Source of the DNA: Atherinomorus stipes
Taxonomy: Eukaryota > Chordata > Actinopteri > Atheriniformes > Atherinidae
Assembly (NCBI GenBank): GCA_023101725.1
Contig: JALJCO010008634.1
Location: 62,001 to 126,000, forward strand
Direction: 5' to 3'
DNA length: 64,000 bases
Shown: piece after piece, positions 14,746-26,835 of the stretch
Position numbering within the stretch: position 1 is the first letter of the stretch
Layout: every line of letters begins with the position of its first letter
Notes under the pieces: generated by a model
Seen by the model: the letters and a program-made list of their open reading frames with translations, nothing else
What the model was told of the DNA's origin: nothing
The model's database searches: none
Position numbers and translations under genes: made by a program

Positions 14746-15185
14746 GACCTAAGACTTATATGTAAAAGCTCACAATGATGAAAAAAAAAAAATCAAACAC
14801 ATTTGATTTGCATCACCTGGCTGCAAATTACTTAATTCATTTGAGCTGCAATTTAATGTACATTTACATATAAATGATAAACTTCTGGGAAATGTATTTA
14901 CCTCTTTAGATTTAGTAGTGATGTTTGAAGCTGATTCTTCAAAAAATATCAGATGAATAAAATATAATATATAAGATTTATATTTGGTTTTAATAAGAAA
15001 AAGAAAGTCAGCCTCTCACTCGGAAAAATGTCAAAAATGTACAAATACAGGCTCCAACTCTAGGTGAGCTAAGGATCATTGCCGATTACATGAGGTCAAA
15101 AAACATGTTCAGAAGATTTTTCTTAAAGTCTAAATTTGTTTTTTTTTCTTCTTCTTAAAAAATCCTGGTATTTCAAATCTACGGC
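14746..15185. other. No gene recognised
   Basis: AT-rich filler between two mobile elements. No coding or RNA signal seen. Confidence 0.5.
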
Positions 15186-16504
15186 TAGGGATGGGCGATA
15201 CAGAATTTTTTTCCTCTTGATGCGATACCAGTAGGTTATGGGACTTTTTCATCCATACCAATATCGGTACCAATACTTTTTGTCTGTCAAAAAAATCACA
15301 TGATTGCACAGTTTGCATTAACATCTTCTATCAAAGGGCAATTTTGAATATAATTAAAACTTGGGAACAGAAGTACTGGAAAAAAAATGTTTTTAAAAAA
15401 ATAAATTATATTGATGAGTAAATTGAATAAAAATAAGATTGAAAACTTAAGTACAGGTTGAGATTAATCTGATAGGCTACCACCATCATTATGGCTGTAT
15501 CGCTACACAGGTCACGGTTCGGTATGTACCTCGGTGAAAAATTCACAAATATTAACTGTCTTGTGTTTTATCAACAAGTTCACTAAACTTTAACATCACA
15601 GCCGAGTTCATTCTACATACCTGAGCCAGTGTTTCCTACCATTATTTAGGCAGGGCACCACCCTACCAGACCCAGCACCGCCTACAAAGTCGGGTTATTT
15701 TATCCTGATCTGGTTTTCTATCCAGCACCAGCTCACAAACTGCTTTCTCATTCCTCTAGAACAGGTTTATATTGAGCTCTTGGATTAAAAACTAAACTGA
15801 TCTTAGTTATCAGGTTTACATGACAGCATGTCATAGCTGCTCTGAGTTTCTGTGATGCGGCCGCCCACAGACATGCGCACGTCCACGGGATGAGCGCGCA
15901 CGGCGCCCCAGACAGCACGTGCATCTGAAAACACGTCAACCAGCTGAAACTCAGACACAGACATCAGTTTAAACTTTACCAAGAAGCTGCAGATGGAAAC
16001 ACTCACGCTCCTCTTTACCTGCTGATGCTGAGAACGAGCACGTCACGGGAACGCGCACAGCTGATACCACCGTTAAAATCACGTTTAATTATGTCAGCAC
16101 GTCATCTTAGATCTGAACTTTAAGAATATTTAGCACGACTTCATGGAATGAAACGATTTTTATCAGGACTTATACAATCCTTTACATTTTTCTGTCCTCT
16201 GTGGTTTTGTTTATCAGTTTGGAAATGCGGCGTGACTTCACAGAGTGTAGCTGCTTATGATTATTTATTATTATCAACACTGGAATGCTGGAACTGGAAG
16301 GTTGCTGTTACAGAATTTATGAATACATCATTCAGCAGAGCTGATCTGTAGTTTCTTTAGGTTATCAACACAGCGGCTATCACACTCACTCATATTCATT
16401 CTACCCCCTTAGGGGTTGTAGGGGGGGGGAAAATTAAGGCTTACGTACTTAGTGTGTCCTAATTTTAGTTTATTTATTATTGTGAGCAAGGTCTTATCTT
16501 TGTA

Positions 16505-16554
<50 letters not shown>

Positions 16555-17525
16555 GGGGGGCATTTGAGGGTAGTCTATGACATTTTTACTTTTAAACTTT
16601 ATTGTTCCATTGGTACAGTCGAGAGTTCGGTTTTCTGCATTTCACTGCACTGTTTTGAGCCTTGGTTTTAGCTTTGCATGTGACCAATAAACTTATCTTT
16701 TCTTATCTAACTCCTGCGCTGAACAGTTCAGTACAGGGACGTGCCGAACCGAGAGTAGCGTAACCGAATGGTTCGACACAAATGCATGCGCCGTTACAGC
16801 CCTAGCCATCATGTGATACAGAAGCTAGAATCTGGCTGCTTTGACAACATTTCATCGCCCATTTATGCTCGACGCAGAAGACGGATACCCAGATGGACGG
16901 ATAGTTTCGTCCGTCATCGGCATCGGTTATGCGCATAACTGTGTGTGTCCGTCACCCGATGCAGAAGACAGAGCAATACTACCAAAAACAGCGAGGTCAG
17001 TGTTGAGCTGTGTAGCTGATATGCAGCCAGCGAAAGGAACACACCAGAGAAGAAGAACAGGAACCGGAATGCAAACAACTAAAATCCGCCAGGGCCAAAT
17101 AGCCCAATAAAAGCACCTGAGAAAGAAGATGCCAAACAGAGAGGATCTGCAGACATGGATGGAGCTTTTGAGGAGAGGCTGTGTGAGTGTGTCTGAAAAT
17201 ACACTCATCTACGACATCGCCAGGACACAGGGACAAGCGGCTTTGCCGCCTAGCGGACAGACTGGTTTATGATCCATGGGAACGCAGAAGATGCATGGAA
17301 GTGTGAAGGAAGCCACGCAGGGTGACGCGTGAAACGGACGTCGCTATTCACATATGTAAGGGAACATAAATGGGCCTTAAAACTCTCAGAGGTGAAAACA
17401 AATGGCATGTTTTGTATCTGTACAGTGGTATCACGATACTCAAAAAGTATTGATTCCAATATTTTGTCTTGCTGGTATCAAAGTATCGACTCCAGGGTAT
17501 TGATAATCCCATACTGCACAGATTC
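15186..17525. mobile_element. hAT-like element with nested insertion
   Basis: The left end TAGGGATGGGCGATACAG, followed by CCAATATCGGTACCAATA, is mirrored at the right end by TGGTATCACGATACTC...GGTATCAAAGTATCG (about 17427-17500). Inside, from about 15490 to 16808, a second unit is bounded by GGCTGTATCGCTACACAGG and GCGCCGTTACAGCCCTAG. The segment 15550-15760 recurs inverted at 63.43-63.64 kb. No intact transposase frame remains. Confidence 0.5.
16507..16558. repeat. (GT)n microsatellite followed by a G run
   Basis: About 22 GT units ending in a run of G. Confidence 0.95.
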
Positions 17526-18955
17526 AGATGTGGTGCAACTGCTTTTCATATACTCCCTTCCTCCCTCCTGCACCATTTCATTATGCTAAATGGAGCCCTC
17601 TTGCAGCCTCTCATCTTATTACCAAAAAGGATATTCTGATCCTTTACTGGCAGAAGGGACTAAGTGAGAGAGAGGAGGCGTCAGTAGGAGCTCAGAGCGA
17701 GGAAACACAGGTCCATCCTGTTTTTTATCAAGTAGATGACATGCAGATCCTCTACATGCAACACATATTTTCACCTCTGACACAAAGAGCAAAAATAAAA
17801 CGAGTATGTTTCATTTGTTAGATGCAGCTCCTCCATCCTCCTGTCAATCTTCTAATTTCCCTCTCATCAACCTGCTCAGCTAATTAACCAAACATCCAGG
17901 AAAACCTCTGTGATCTTTATGCCTCTATTCAGACCTAGAGCCTTTTTAAATCACCTACCCCCCTCCCCACCAACCCCACCCCTCTATAGCCCCGGCTAGC
18001 ATCATCCGGCCAACATTAGGCAGAGGTGGGGCTGTTGGGGAGGAGATGCTGTCAGCGCAGATCAGGCAGCCAGCACTGTGTCAGCTATCATGGTCATTGT
18101 TTCATTCCAGCTTGCACACAAAGACAGGATTTAGATACGGGGGAGGCTGGGACCTGGGACAAGGGCTTGGCCAGACAGGGGAGGGATGGAGGAGGAGGCA
18201 AAGTGGGGGAGGCATGTCACTTCTGTGGTAACCAATTTCCCTTTGTGACTTTTTTTTAGTCTTCTTTTCTTGAAGAATTCAGATTTTCTATAAAAGACGA
18301 GATGTTGAGGAGAAAGAGGCTGGAGAGAAACGTAGCACTGAGGGAGGGGTGCTGTTGTTGAGGGGTGAGGATGGGTGAGGAGGGGTTAGGCGTGGCATGT
18401 GGTCTCACCAGACCACAGCTATGCCCCTGGTCAGCGCTTAAACAGGCCAGGAAACTGGAGCAGACTGGGGGCATGCATGAGTGTGTGGAGCAGGCGTTGC
18501 TCATGTTGTGAGGACCTGAATCTGTTTACACAACCACATTTTGTGGAAATCTTTATCATATAAGGAAAAAAAACAAACTAACAGCTTGATTAGATTCAAA
18601 TTAAAGACATTGTGATTTAAGTTCAGATAAAGCAGAAGTCAAAGCCATGTCCTCTAAGGTTGCTACAATTCTCCAGAGGTTATTTACTCCAATTTCATAC
18701 CCACTATGCATGCAGATTATGCACTGTAAAATGTAACATTGGTTTGAATAGAATATATTGAGTAGCTATAATTTAATTGTTACTTAGTTGTTAATAATAC
18801 TTAATCTTACATAACTTGTAAGGACTTTAGAGAGCAAAATGCTAGATAACTTAATTTACTTAAGTTGAATCAGTGTAAATGGGTACAGAAAAATTGGTGA
18901 TGTTGCAGTTCACTTCTTTTAACAACAAAATAGAGATAATTCACAATTTCAGTAT
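17526..18955. other. No gene recognised; weak MITE traces near 18.72-18.88 kb
   Basis: No supported coding sequence. The stretch 18720-18880 begins with CACTGTAAAATGTAAC and ends with TTGAATCAGTGTAAA, so it may be a decayed relative of the CACTGAAA MITE at 21.63 kb. Confidence 0.45.
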
Positions 18956-18959
18956 TTAT

Positions 18960-20045
18960 AAATAAGAATAATACATTTTATCTGATAGCGGCTTTCAAAA
19001 CATCCAAGGTCACTTTACAATGAGACAATATAACACGCAAAAATACGACACAGGGGCTAAAAACAAACATGCAATTAAAAACACTGTAGTAAGATAAAAT
19101 AATGTGAAAGATTATAAGCAGTTTTAAACAGATGAGTTTTGAGTTTTGATTTGAAAAGGGAGAAGCTGTCGGTGTTTCTGATGTCAGGGGGGAGAGACTT
19201 CCAGAGTCGGGGAGCAGAACGACTGAAAGCTCTGCTCCCCGTGGTGCTGAGGTGGGCGGAAGGACCGGTAAGGTGGAGGGAGGAGGACCTGAGAGAACAG
19301 GAGGGAATGGTGATCTGGATGAGCTCAGACAGGTAGGGGGGAGAGAGGTTGTGGATGGCCTTGAAGGTATGGAGGAGGATCTTGAAGGTGGACCGGAGTT
19401 CTACTGGAGGCCAGTGGAGCTGCTGCAGAACAGGGGTGATGTGGTGGAAGGAGGGGGTTCTGGTGATGATGCGGGCAGCTGAGTTCTGGACCAGTTAGAG
19501 TTTATGGAGGAGTTTGTGGGGGACACCAAAGAGAAGTGAGTTGCAGTAATCAAGATGGGAAGTGGCAAGACTGTGGACCAGGATAGCAGCAGTGTGGGGG
19601 GTGAGGGAGGGGCGGAGGCGACTTATAGAACGAAGATGGAAGTAAGCAGACCGGGTTATGTTGTTGATGTGAGCATGAAAAGAAAGAGAGCTGTTGAGGA
19701 TGACACCCAGACTCTTTACCTGAGGGGAGGGGGAAACTGTAGCATTGTCGATAGTGATGGAGAAGCTGTCAGGTTTTGGTGCCAACAAGGAGAAGTTCCG
19801 TTTTATTGCCATTGAGTTTGAGGAAGTTGGAGGTGAACCAGGATTTTATTTCTAAAAGACATTGGGTGAGGGAGGAGGGGGAGAGTGGAGTCGGGCTTAG
19901 TGGAAATGTAGAGCTGGGTGTCATCCATGAAACAGTGGAACTGGACGCCATATTTACGGAAGATATTGCCAAGTGGGAGAAGGTAAATGATGAAGAGGAG
20001 GGGTCCCAGGACGGAACCCTGAGGCACACCTGAAGTGACTGGGGA
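18960..20045 (-). pseudogene. LINE reverse-transcriptase fragment (L2/Rex1-like, CR1 group)
   Basis: Read on the minus strand, this is the 3' half of a non-LTR retrotransposon ORF2. It starts in reverse-transcriptase motif [20 protein letters not shown] (20027-19968), continues through the catalytic box region [14 protein letters not shown], then the C-terminal region with [17 protein letters not shown] and [14 protein letters not shown] (19575-19510). It runs on, with a stop or frame break, through sequence encoding the usual post-RT tail to about 19139. The catalytic box reads FMDD where the family normally has YADD or FADD. There is a frame change near 19.80-19.81 kb. It is 5'-truncated, as LINE copies usually are. 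The L2-versus-Rex1 assignment is uncertain. Confidence 0.85.
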
Positions 20046-20069
20046 GGGTTGTGAAGTGAACGATTAATA

Positions 20070-21470
20070 ATAGAGCCCTATGAAATCCGTTTTATTCTTT
20101 CTAAAATTCTGTTTTAATTTTTCCAATTTTTGGTGTTTTTCCGTTTTAAATTTTTGAGAATTCTGTTTTTATCCATTTTACACAAATTTAAGACCAATAC
20201 AGTGTATAAAACAATTAAATTTAGCCAATTAATGTCATTATACATAATTACTAACTTGAATGCTTTCAGGCCTTTAAACATATTTAAGGCAAAAACATGG
20301 CACAAGTTTAAACAAACAGAAAAAAGAAAATGCCAATAATTAATAGTACATAAGTCAGAACAGTACTAATTTACAGATGGTGGTCCACACCATAGACCAT
20401 AAGAACCATATGTCGGGGTTAGATCACTAGACACACAGACTAAGGGTGAATCCCATTTCCCTCCTTTGCCCTACCCCTTAGCCCTTCCCTCTGTTTTTTG
20501 TTTTTTTTTTTAGGGGGGGGGGTTTCCAAAAAAGTAAGGGGGAGGGGGAAGGGGAAAGGGGGGGGGTAAAAAACCCCTTTAAAAGAAAAATTTTAGAGAA
20601 CACATTAAAAAAAAGGGGTAAGAAAAACAGGGAAGGTGATTGAGTAAAAAAAAAACAAAAAAAAAAAAAAATTTTAAAAAAAAAATAAAAAAAAAAAAAA
20701 TAATATTTATTAATTTAAATAATTTTTTTTAAAAAAAAAAAAAAAAAAAAAATACTGTTATAAAAGGAAAAAAGTATAAAAAAAAAAAAAAGGTTAAAAA
20801 AAAAGGGGATAAAAAAATTATACGTTGGAGACAAAAATATCTCTAGAGGGGGGGGGGCTAATAATCATGGGGAAACGTCTCTGTCCTGTATTCTGCTGCT
20901 TTGAAACCGCGTCCATCCAGAACAGAGCGGATGGAAGTAAGTCAGTCGATAGAAAGCAAAGTCGATCTGGCCAATTAAAAAAAAAACACTTTGTGCAGAC
21001 TCTGGATCATCTGAAACATCAGCGTTACGTCCTAACCTGTGGCACCAAGCTGTCAGCGGAGAGAGTCTCACTTTCCACTACGTGACACCTGGATGACGAG
21101 ACGTTCACAGGCTGTAGTTTAATTCAGCAGCAGAAGCCCAACAACCAAGAAAATTGATCAAAGAAAGAGCAAACGCTGGTACACATGTCGGTCTGGCTAA
21201 ATAACCAGGAGGAAAGTTGGTGAAGCCGCCCCCCGGGGCTTCCTCGTGGAGCAGAGGGGAGCACGCGCGCGGTGGGTGCGCTCTGCAGCCTAGAGACCAC
21301 CCCCTCAAAGCATTTTTACGGGCAAAGCTTTCCCTTTTTATAAAGAACAAAACACATTTTTGGAAATCGTTGCTCATTTCCGTGACATTCCGTGTTTATA
21401 ACAAATTCCGTTTTTAATGTTCAACTCCGTGATTCTGTCCGTCATCGTGGATTTTAAAGGGCACTATAAT
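20070..21470. mobile_element. MITE-like element with GAGCCCTATGAAATCCG end
   Basis: The left end AGAGCCCTATGAAATCCG and the right end CGTGGATTTTAAAGGGCACT are imperfect inverted copies. Flanking inner sequences repeat TTCCGTTTT/ATTCCGTG motifs. A 380-bp homopolymer-rich block interrupts it (20480-20860). Confidence 0.45.
20480..20860. repeat. Extreme homopolymer-rich block, probable assembly artefact
   Basis: Runs of G up to about 10 and of A up to about 20 dominate, with almost no complex sequence for roughly 380 bp. It lies inside the MITE-like element and is unlike its surroundings. Real low-complexity DNA is possible, but uncorrected sequencing error is at least as likely. Confidence 0.7.
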
Positions 21471-21626
21471 AATAATAATAAAAATAATGTTGCTAGTGTC
21501 ATGTGACTGCTTTCAGCTTGTTTATTCCTGTATTTAATACCTACAGTGTTAATTTCGTTGATGAAAAGTTTTTGTCAGTCTTTGTCAACGACCTATTGTT
21601 GAAACTAGTGCATGGGAATCAAAACT

Positions 21627-21839
21627 ACACTGAAAGAAATGGTTCCCTGACTTACATAATTTTTTTTATGTCAAGAAGTTGCACATAATTATCATATGTT
21701 ACTTCACCTGAAAAGAAATAAGTTAATCATAGTTTGTTGTTCTTGGTACTTAAATGAATTGTGTTCATGCAACACATATACTTAAACATAAATTGTTTAA
21801 GTAAAGTCAACAACTGCTCTGATTCACTTTTTTCAGTGT
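21627..21839. mobile_element. Short MITE with CACTGAAA termini
   Basis: The left end CACTGAAAGAAA and the right end TTTTTTCAGTG are inverted, and both are flanked by TA, fitting a Tc1/mariner-type target duplication. Length is about 213 bp. The inner sequence is AT-rich without coding potential. Confidence 0.65.
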
Positions 21840-22129
21840 ATAACAAAAGTTGATGACATTTTCATCAATGAATAAAAACGAGACAAAAATACCTGACGAC
21901 ATCCAATAAGAACACAAGCTTGTGCAGCGAGGCTGGCCTCCACATGTTCGGTTATCCAGGGAGATGATGAACAGTTCTCACGTGTTTCACATTTCATGAT
22001 TAAAGTGATCTTAAAAACGTCTAGTCCATGGAGAAATAAAGAGCTGACACACGGACACCTTTTATATACAACTGAATGACGCAACACAAAACAAGACGTG
22101 TAAACCGTGCAGAGCGACTATTACCAGCA

Positions 22130-22256
22130 GACCAATATATAGGCCTATATACTGTATATCTATATCTATATATGTGTATATATAATATATATACGTATAT
22201 ATATCTATATATACATACATATGTATATACACATATACATACACACACACACACGG
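22130..22256. repeat. Compound (TA)n/(CA)n microsatellite
   Basis: TATA, TATC and TACA steps run for about 120 bp and end in (AC)8. Both strands give spurious Tyr/Ile-rich open frames. Confidence 0.9.
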
Positions 22257-24275
22257 CAAAATTGCATAAAAAATGCACTTTTAAAAAAGCAAAATCTGTG
22301 TTTGTGCATGCGCTATACATTACTCATTTACATTTTACCCCATATTTTAGTCAACTGAATCTACTGTTTTTTCGTTGACTAAAACTAATTGAATTAAGGA
22401 CAACTATTTTTTTTCAACCTGGATCTTATCCCTAGGATATCTTGCATTTACCCACCGGTAAAGTTTCTGCATCACTTTGAGTCCTTCGGAAGATATTATG
22501 TTGAGTCGCCCTTCGGTGTCGTACATCCATATACTGTAACGGGAGAGACGGAGCAGCCTCTATATAAGACATCTGCAGCAAAAACTCCTTCATTTCATTA
22601 ATGCTTTAAGTAGAATGAACCAATGAGTGCTTTTGTCCTGTGAGTTTTTTTGTTGTTGTTGTTGATGTCTGGGTAGTGAGCTGCTCCTCTCAGCTGTACT
22701 AGGAAGCACGGCCCCAAAAAGTGTGTTCCGTACTGACAGAAAGGTGAATCTGGACGCACCAGACAATAGTAAAGTATTGACTTTACTATTGTGGTTTGCC
22801 TGTTAAATCCCTTCCTCTGACAACTGAAAACGGGGGTAAAAAAATTTTGTTAAAAAACAAAAAAACCCAAAACAAAACAGAGATTTGCTCTGTTCTGGCT
22901 GAGATTCTGTTGGTTTTTATCTACAAGTTTATAATCAACTATTCTTTTTCATTTTCTTTTTTAAACTTTTCAGTGATGCTTGAAATTGAAATTCAAAAAA
23001 GATGTTTAGAATGGTTTTAAAGAGATGCTTTTTTCAGGAGTGATGTTCAGGAAAAAAAAAATTGACAGAGGAAAAGAAAAATAACATCAGTTTTTTCTAT
23101 CAGTGTGAAAATTTGTTCTCTCAATATTTTTTTATTTTGGTTTTAAAATTATTTTCCCCTTTCAGATTATTTTTTTCTTGAATTTCATTAAAACACAAAA
23201 TAAACTCCATAGTTTTCCTAATTAAGGATCTAATTATTTTTCAGGACATGATATGATAGATATAATTCGGTGTGAACAGACAGAGCAAGCAAAAAACAAA
23301 AATTTTCCTGGCAGCATCCATATTGCTTTTCCCATTTTTCCCACTTCAACAACATGAATGCTCCCAGCTCGTATGTGACGTAATTCCCACCTCCAAGGTA
23401 AATCAAACGCACCATTAAAGATGAAAGAGGAATCAACTTTATTCTAAAATGGGCGATGCTACCAGTGAGCGTTACACAGTCGACACAGAAGAGTTTTGGC
23501 AGAAAATATCCACCAGATCTGTTAAAGTTTTGTTTATTGGAGTTAACACAGATGGCTGAGCGGAGAAAGTAACACGATGATGAATGCAAGTCTTGCACAC
23601 ATTGATGCTCACAGTGAAAGCAGATTTTTATCTGACTCATTTAGAGATGTACAGTTATCATCCAAAATGATACTCTTATGGCTGAGTTAAGGCTATTTTG
23701 GGACCTTTGCTCTCGGAGCAGAATATAGTTGTATCTCTCAGAATATCAGAAATACAACCCCACAGTTGTCTGCATAGGTTGGTATCGGTTGATATCGGAA
23801 TTTGACAACTGGAAAATACCATTAAATTGGATATTGGTTTAATAAAAAAAAAAAAAGGCCAATAACAAACATTCCTTCTAGTTATTTATTTCTGATATTG
23901 CTGAAATGGAGAAGGAATATGTTGAACGAAGCACCTTCATTTACAACAGGTCAGTAACATGAATGGGTATGAAAAGAGCACCTCGGAGAGGCGGAGTTGC
24001 TCAGAAGCAAAGATGGCTCCTCAGTCTGGTAAACCCATGTCAACAAACTGTGGACCAATTTGTCATTCTGTTGAGCCGTGTACCTCAACATAAAGTTTCA
24101 GACTTTATTCCATGATCTACAGAAAATAATGTCTGCAAAAGATCCAGAAAATCTGTCTCCAGAAGGATGACTTTGATCTTTGAGCCTTCAGGCAGCTCTA
24201 CAATAAAACCAGACTTGGTCCTCTACTGGAAATCATTTCATGTCACAGGAACACTTCCAGAAATCAGTGTACAGT
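22257..24275. other. No gene recognised
   Basis: A 136-codon frame at 23230-23640 (minus) has no recognisable domain, initiator context or flanking splice sites, and is rejected as a gene. At 23775-23860 there are GGTATCGGTTGATATCGG-type blocks of the hAT-like repeats, ends not resolved. Confidence 0.5.
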
Positions 24276-24279
24276 AAGT

Positions 24280-24885
24280 GTTGAAATTCAAATGCAGGTT
24301 AAACCTCTATTATGCAAAAGAAATGAAACTATATGTGAACAGGATCCAGAGACATCGCCATCTTCTCTGAGCCAAATGGTCAGAGGGAAAATGGAAATCT
24401 GTGTGGGCTCAAAGACAGGATTTTCACGAACTCCAGCCGAAAAGTTTGTATTTGGTCTGGAAAATCTGGGTTTTGACCGGCAACATCAGACAGTGTGCTT
24501 CTATTTCTTGTTTTACATCACAAATACGCACCAATGTCTGTATGTTTTTGGCAACAACTCAGTTCAAAACCCTCCATCTTTCATCATGTGCAGCATCTGC
24601 TCCCATCCAGATGACGTCTTTTCGGGAAAAGCCTTGCATGTTTCAGCAAGGCGATGCTTAAAACACACACTCTAAACACACTACTATGATATAACACAGC
24701 TTTACAGCAGAAGAGTCCGGGTGCTGAACTGGCCTGCCTGCAGTCCACACATTTCATTAACCCAAAACTTTGATGCATCATAAAACAAAATATGACAAAG
24801 AAGACCAAAGAAGCTGCAATCCTAAATCAGACAAGAACATTCCTGTTGTGTTGCTCCCAGCAGACTCAAGATAAGCCAGTATCTT
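24280..24885 (+). pseudogene. Degenerate Tc1-like transposase fragment (second family)
   Basis: The plus strand keeps nucleotide landmarks of a teleost Tc1 transposase, though heavily indel-broken. A block near 24340-24375 (GGATCCAGAGACATCGCCAT) precedes the first catalytic region. CTCCCATCCAGATGACGTC follows at about 24599, then TTTCAGCAAGGCGATGC (second Asp region). Next is AGAGTCCGGGTGCTGAACTG at 24711, encoding a RVRVLNWPACSP-like segment just before the catalytic Glu. The resulting 127-codon open frame at 24292-24675 is a by-product and not a gene. No termini were found. Confidence 0.65.
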
Positions 24886-25625
24886 TTGGCTTGTATTCAA
24901 CATATAAAGTTATTCTATGCATATACTGTAGTGAATAAAATATCAGCTTACGATACAGTTAACATGTTATGTCCTGATCTTTTCAGATTTGGGGCTGCAT
25001 CGTTAATATTTAAGCTTAATCAAGTTTTTATTTATCCTTAAATTGAACCAGCTACAAGTACGTGCAACGATGAATTAGAAGGTTGTTGGATATTACAGCA
25101 GGAGATTGAAGCTGTTCCTTTTTTATATAATAATCTGTCTAAAGATTAGCTTCAGAGAAAAATGGCAGTTTAAGCTTGAAAATACTTGGTTAACAAAACT
25201 TTTTAATCCACCTGTGATATTCAGAGATGGTAGCAAATATGTAGAAATTTACCTAAATCTGAACCCAGTTCCAGTTAAAGTCACTCCTCGGGTTTAACCG
25301 GTGTTGGGGAGAAATACAGCAGAGATTTAGGGATTCATCCTGACCTGCATTGGAGGAAGGCGTCCAGGTGACTCTGAATATCCCACGCAGACACTCACAC
25401 ATGGTCCACAGCAGGAAGCCAAAGGAGGAAACGCACCGATGGAGCAGCCCACACACAGGCTGTGGGGCTGGGAGAGCTCTGCAGCAGAGCTGGGGGAGGC
25501 AGGTGGGTGTTGGACGCGATCCGGGGGTCCGTTTGACTGTTTGGGCCTGAGAGAGACTGTGAGCTACACTGTCAGCATGGAGACCAGATAGATAGATAGT
25601 AAGAGGAAAAGAGGGTGGGGAGCTC
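24886..25625. other. No gene recognised
   Basis: Featureless apart from scattered short open frames. The 172-codon minus-strand frame ending at 25253 gets its length from the GGAT repeat that follows. Confidence 0.5.
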
Positions 25626-25632
25626 CCAGGGC

Positions 25633-25735
25633 CGATGGATGGATGGATGGATGGATGGAGGGAGGGAGGGATGGATGGATGGATGGAGGGATGGATGGAG
25701 GAATGGATGGATGGAGGAATGGATGGATTGGTGTC
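25633..25735. repeat. (GGAT)n tetranucleotide microsatellite
   Basis: About 25 GGAT units with GGAG variants. The complementary frame reads as a Ser-Ile-His-Pro repeat, which explains long but meaningless ORFs here. Confidence 0.95.
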
Positions 25736-26494
25736 AGAACAACTGGCAGAGGCATACAGGGACTGTCTCATTAATGTTTCTATGAATCACATGCAGACAT
25801 ATGAGGTTTCCTTTCCTCTGTAAACCAGTACAGACTGGAAAACAAACATGATATTTACACGTGTGTGTTCACGAGTGTGTGTTTGTGAGGAAAAGGCAAC
25901 ACCCATGAGATAAGACAGAATGGGAGCGTATTAGCTGTAGTGGACAGTCAGCAGTTTGCTGCGACCCTCTGCAAAGCCCTGCTCCATTGTCTCTGCTGCT
26001 GCAGGCTTTAGCTGTGGCCCAGCAGGGATTTTTTTCCCCGGTTTGGAGGGACTGGACACTCGACATCCGTCCAACAGACCACATGCTGTGGACACGACAG
26101 TATGACTGAGTGATCAGGCTATGAATTCAAAACTTATGGCTGGTTGTTCTTTGTATTTTTGATAAAGAAAGTAAATAGAGTAACATTTTGAGAATATTTG
26201 ACTGATTTGAATGACAAATTTCTAACCAAATTCTATTAGATAGATGATTAATTATCCATTCATTTAAATACAAGTGAGAAAAGAAGGAATTATTTGTTAA
26301 CTAATGATTTTGGGGAGTATTTCTTCAACTTTTTTCAATTAAAAAAAAAAAAGAGGGTCAGTAAAAGTTCAATATAGAAGCACAGTTTTCCGCTGTGGAC
26401 TCCAGGACATCTTGTTTCTTTATTAAATCGCTAACTTTATCCTTTAGCTTTATCCAGATGCAAACGTAAACACGATTCTCTGCAACCAGCTCCA
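25736..26494. other. No gene recognised
   Basis: No supported feature. Confidence 0.5.
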
Positions 26495-26670
26495 GCCTTC
26501 ACCCGAAAATTCTATGAAAATCATGACATTGATTTTAAATTATGTTTTAAATTAAATATTAAAAACAAAAAAAATAAAACAAATAAACAAGCATGATGGG
26601 GCTCTGTAGCTAAAATTTTGCTCAGCAACACTTTGAGACAATCACTGCAATCAGGTGTTTTCTCTAATAT
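26495..26670. mobile_element. Interspersed repeat fragment shared with 34.7 and 38.5-38.7 kb
   Basis: The blocks ATTCTATGAAAATCATGAC and AACAAGCATGATG, followed by CAGCAACACTTTGAGACAAT, are nearly repeated at 38555-38690. The first is inverted near 34780-34800. It is probably the decayed end of a Tc1-type element. Confidence 0.5.
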
Positions 26671-26835
26671 TCAACAGAGCCGGTTCAGACCTCCTTGGGG
26701 CCCTAGGCAATATTCTGGGAAGGGGCCCTCCTAACTCAACTGCAAAAACTTTCAACAGTTGCACATGACACCTCGTGCTTTAAACATAAAAAATATATGA
26801 CACATCTGTGGATGTGCCTGCACTGGATGATAAAT

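Noticed and set aside
16841..17236. Opposing 79-93-codon frames
   Set aside because: They lie within the right half of the 15.2-17.5-kb hAT-like composite; no transposase motifs such as the hAT dimerisation region were seen.
23230..23640. 136-codon minus frame
   Set aside because: Cys/Phe/Leu-rich with no domain, splice context or repeat match. Length is within chance for AT-moderate DNA of this size.
25253..25771. 172-codon minus frame with Ser-Ile-His-Pro repeats
   Set aside because: Its start is in the GGAT microsatellite and the remainder resembles no protein I know.
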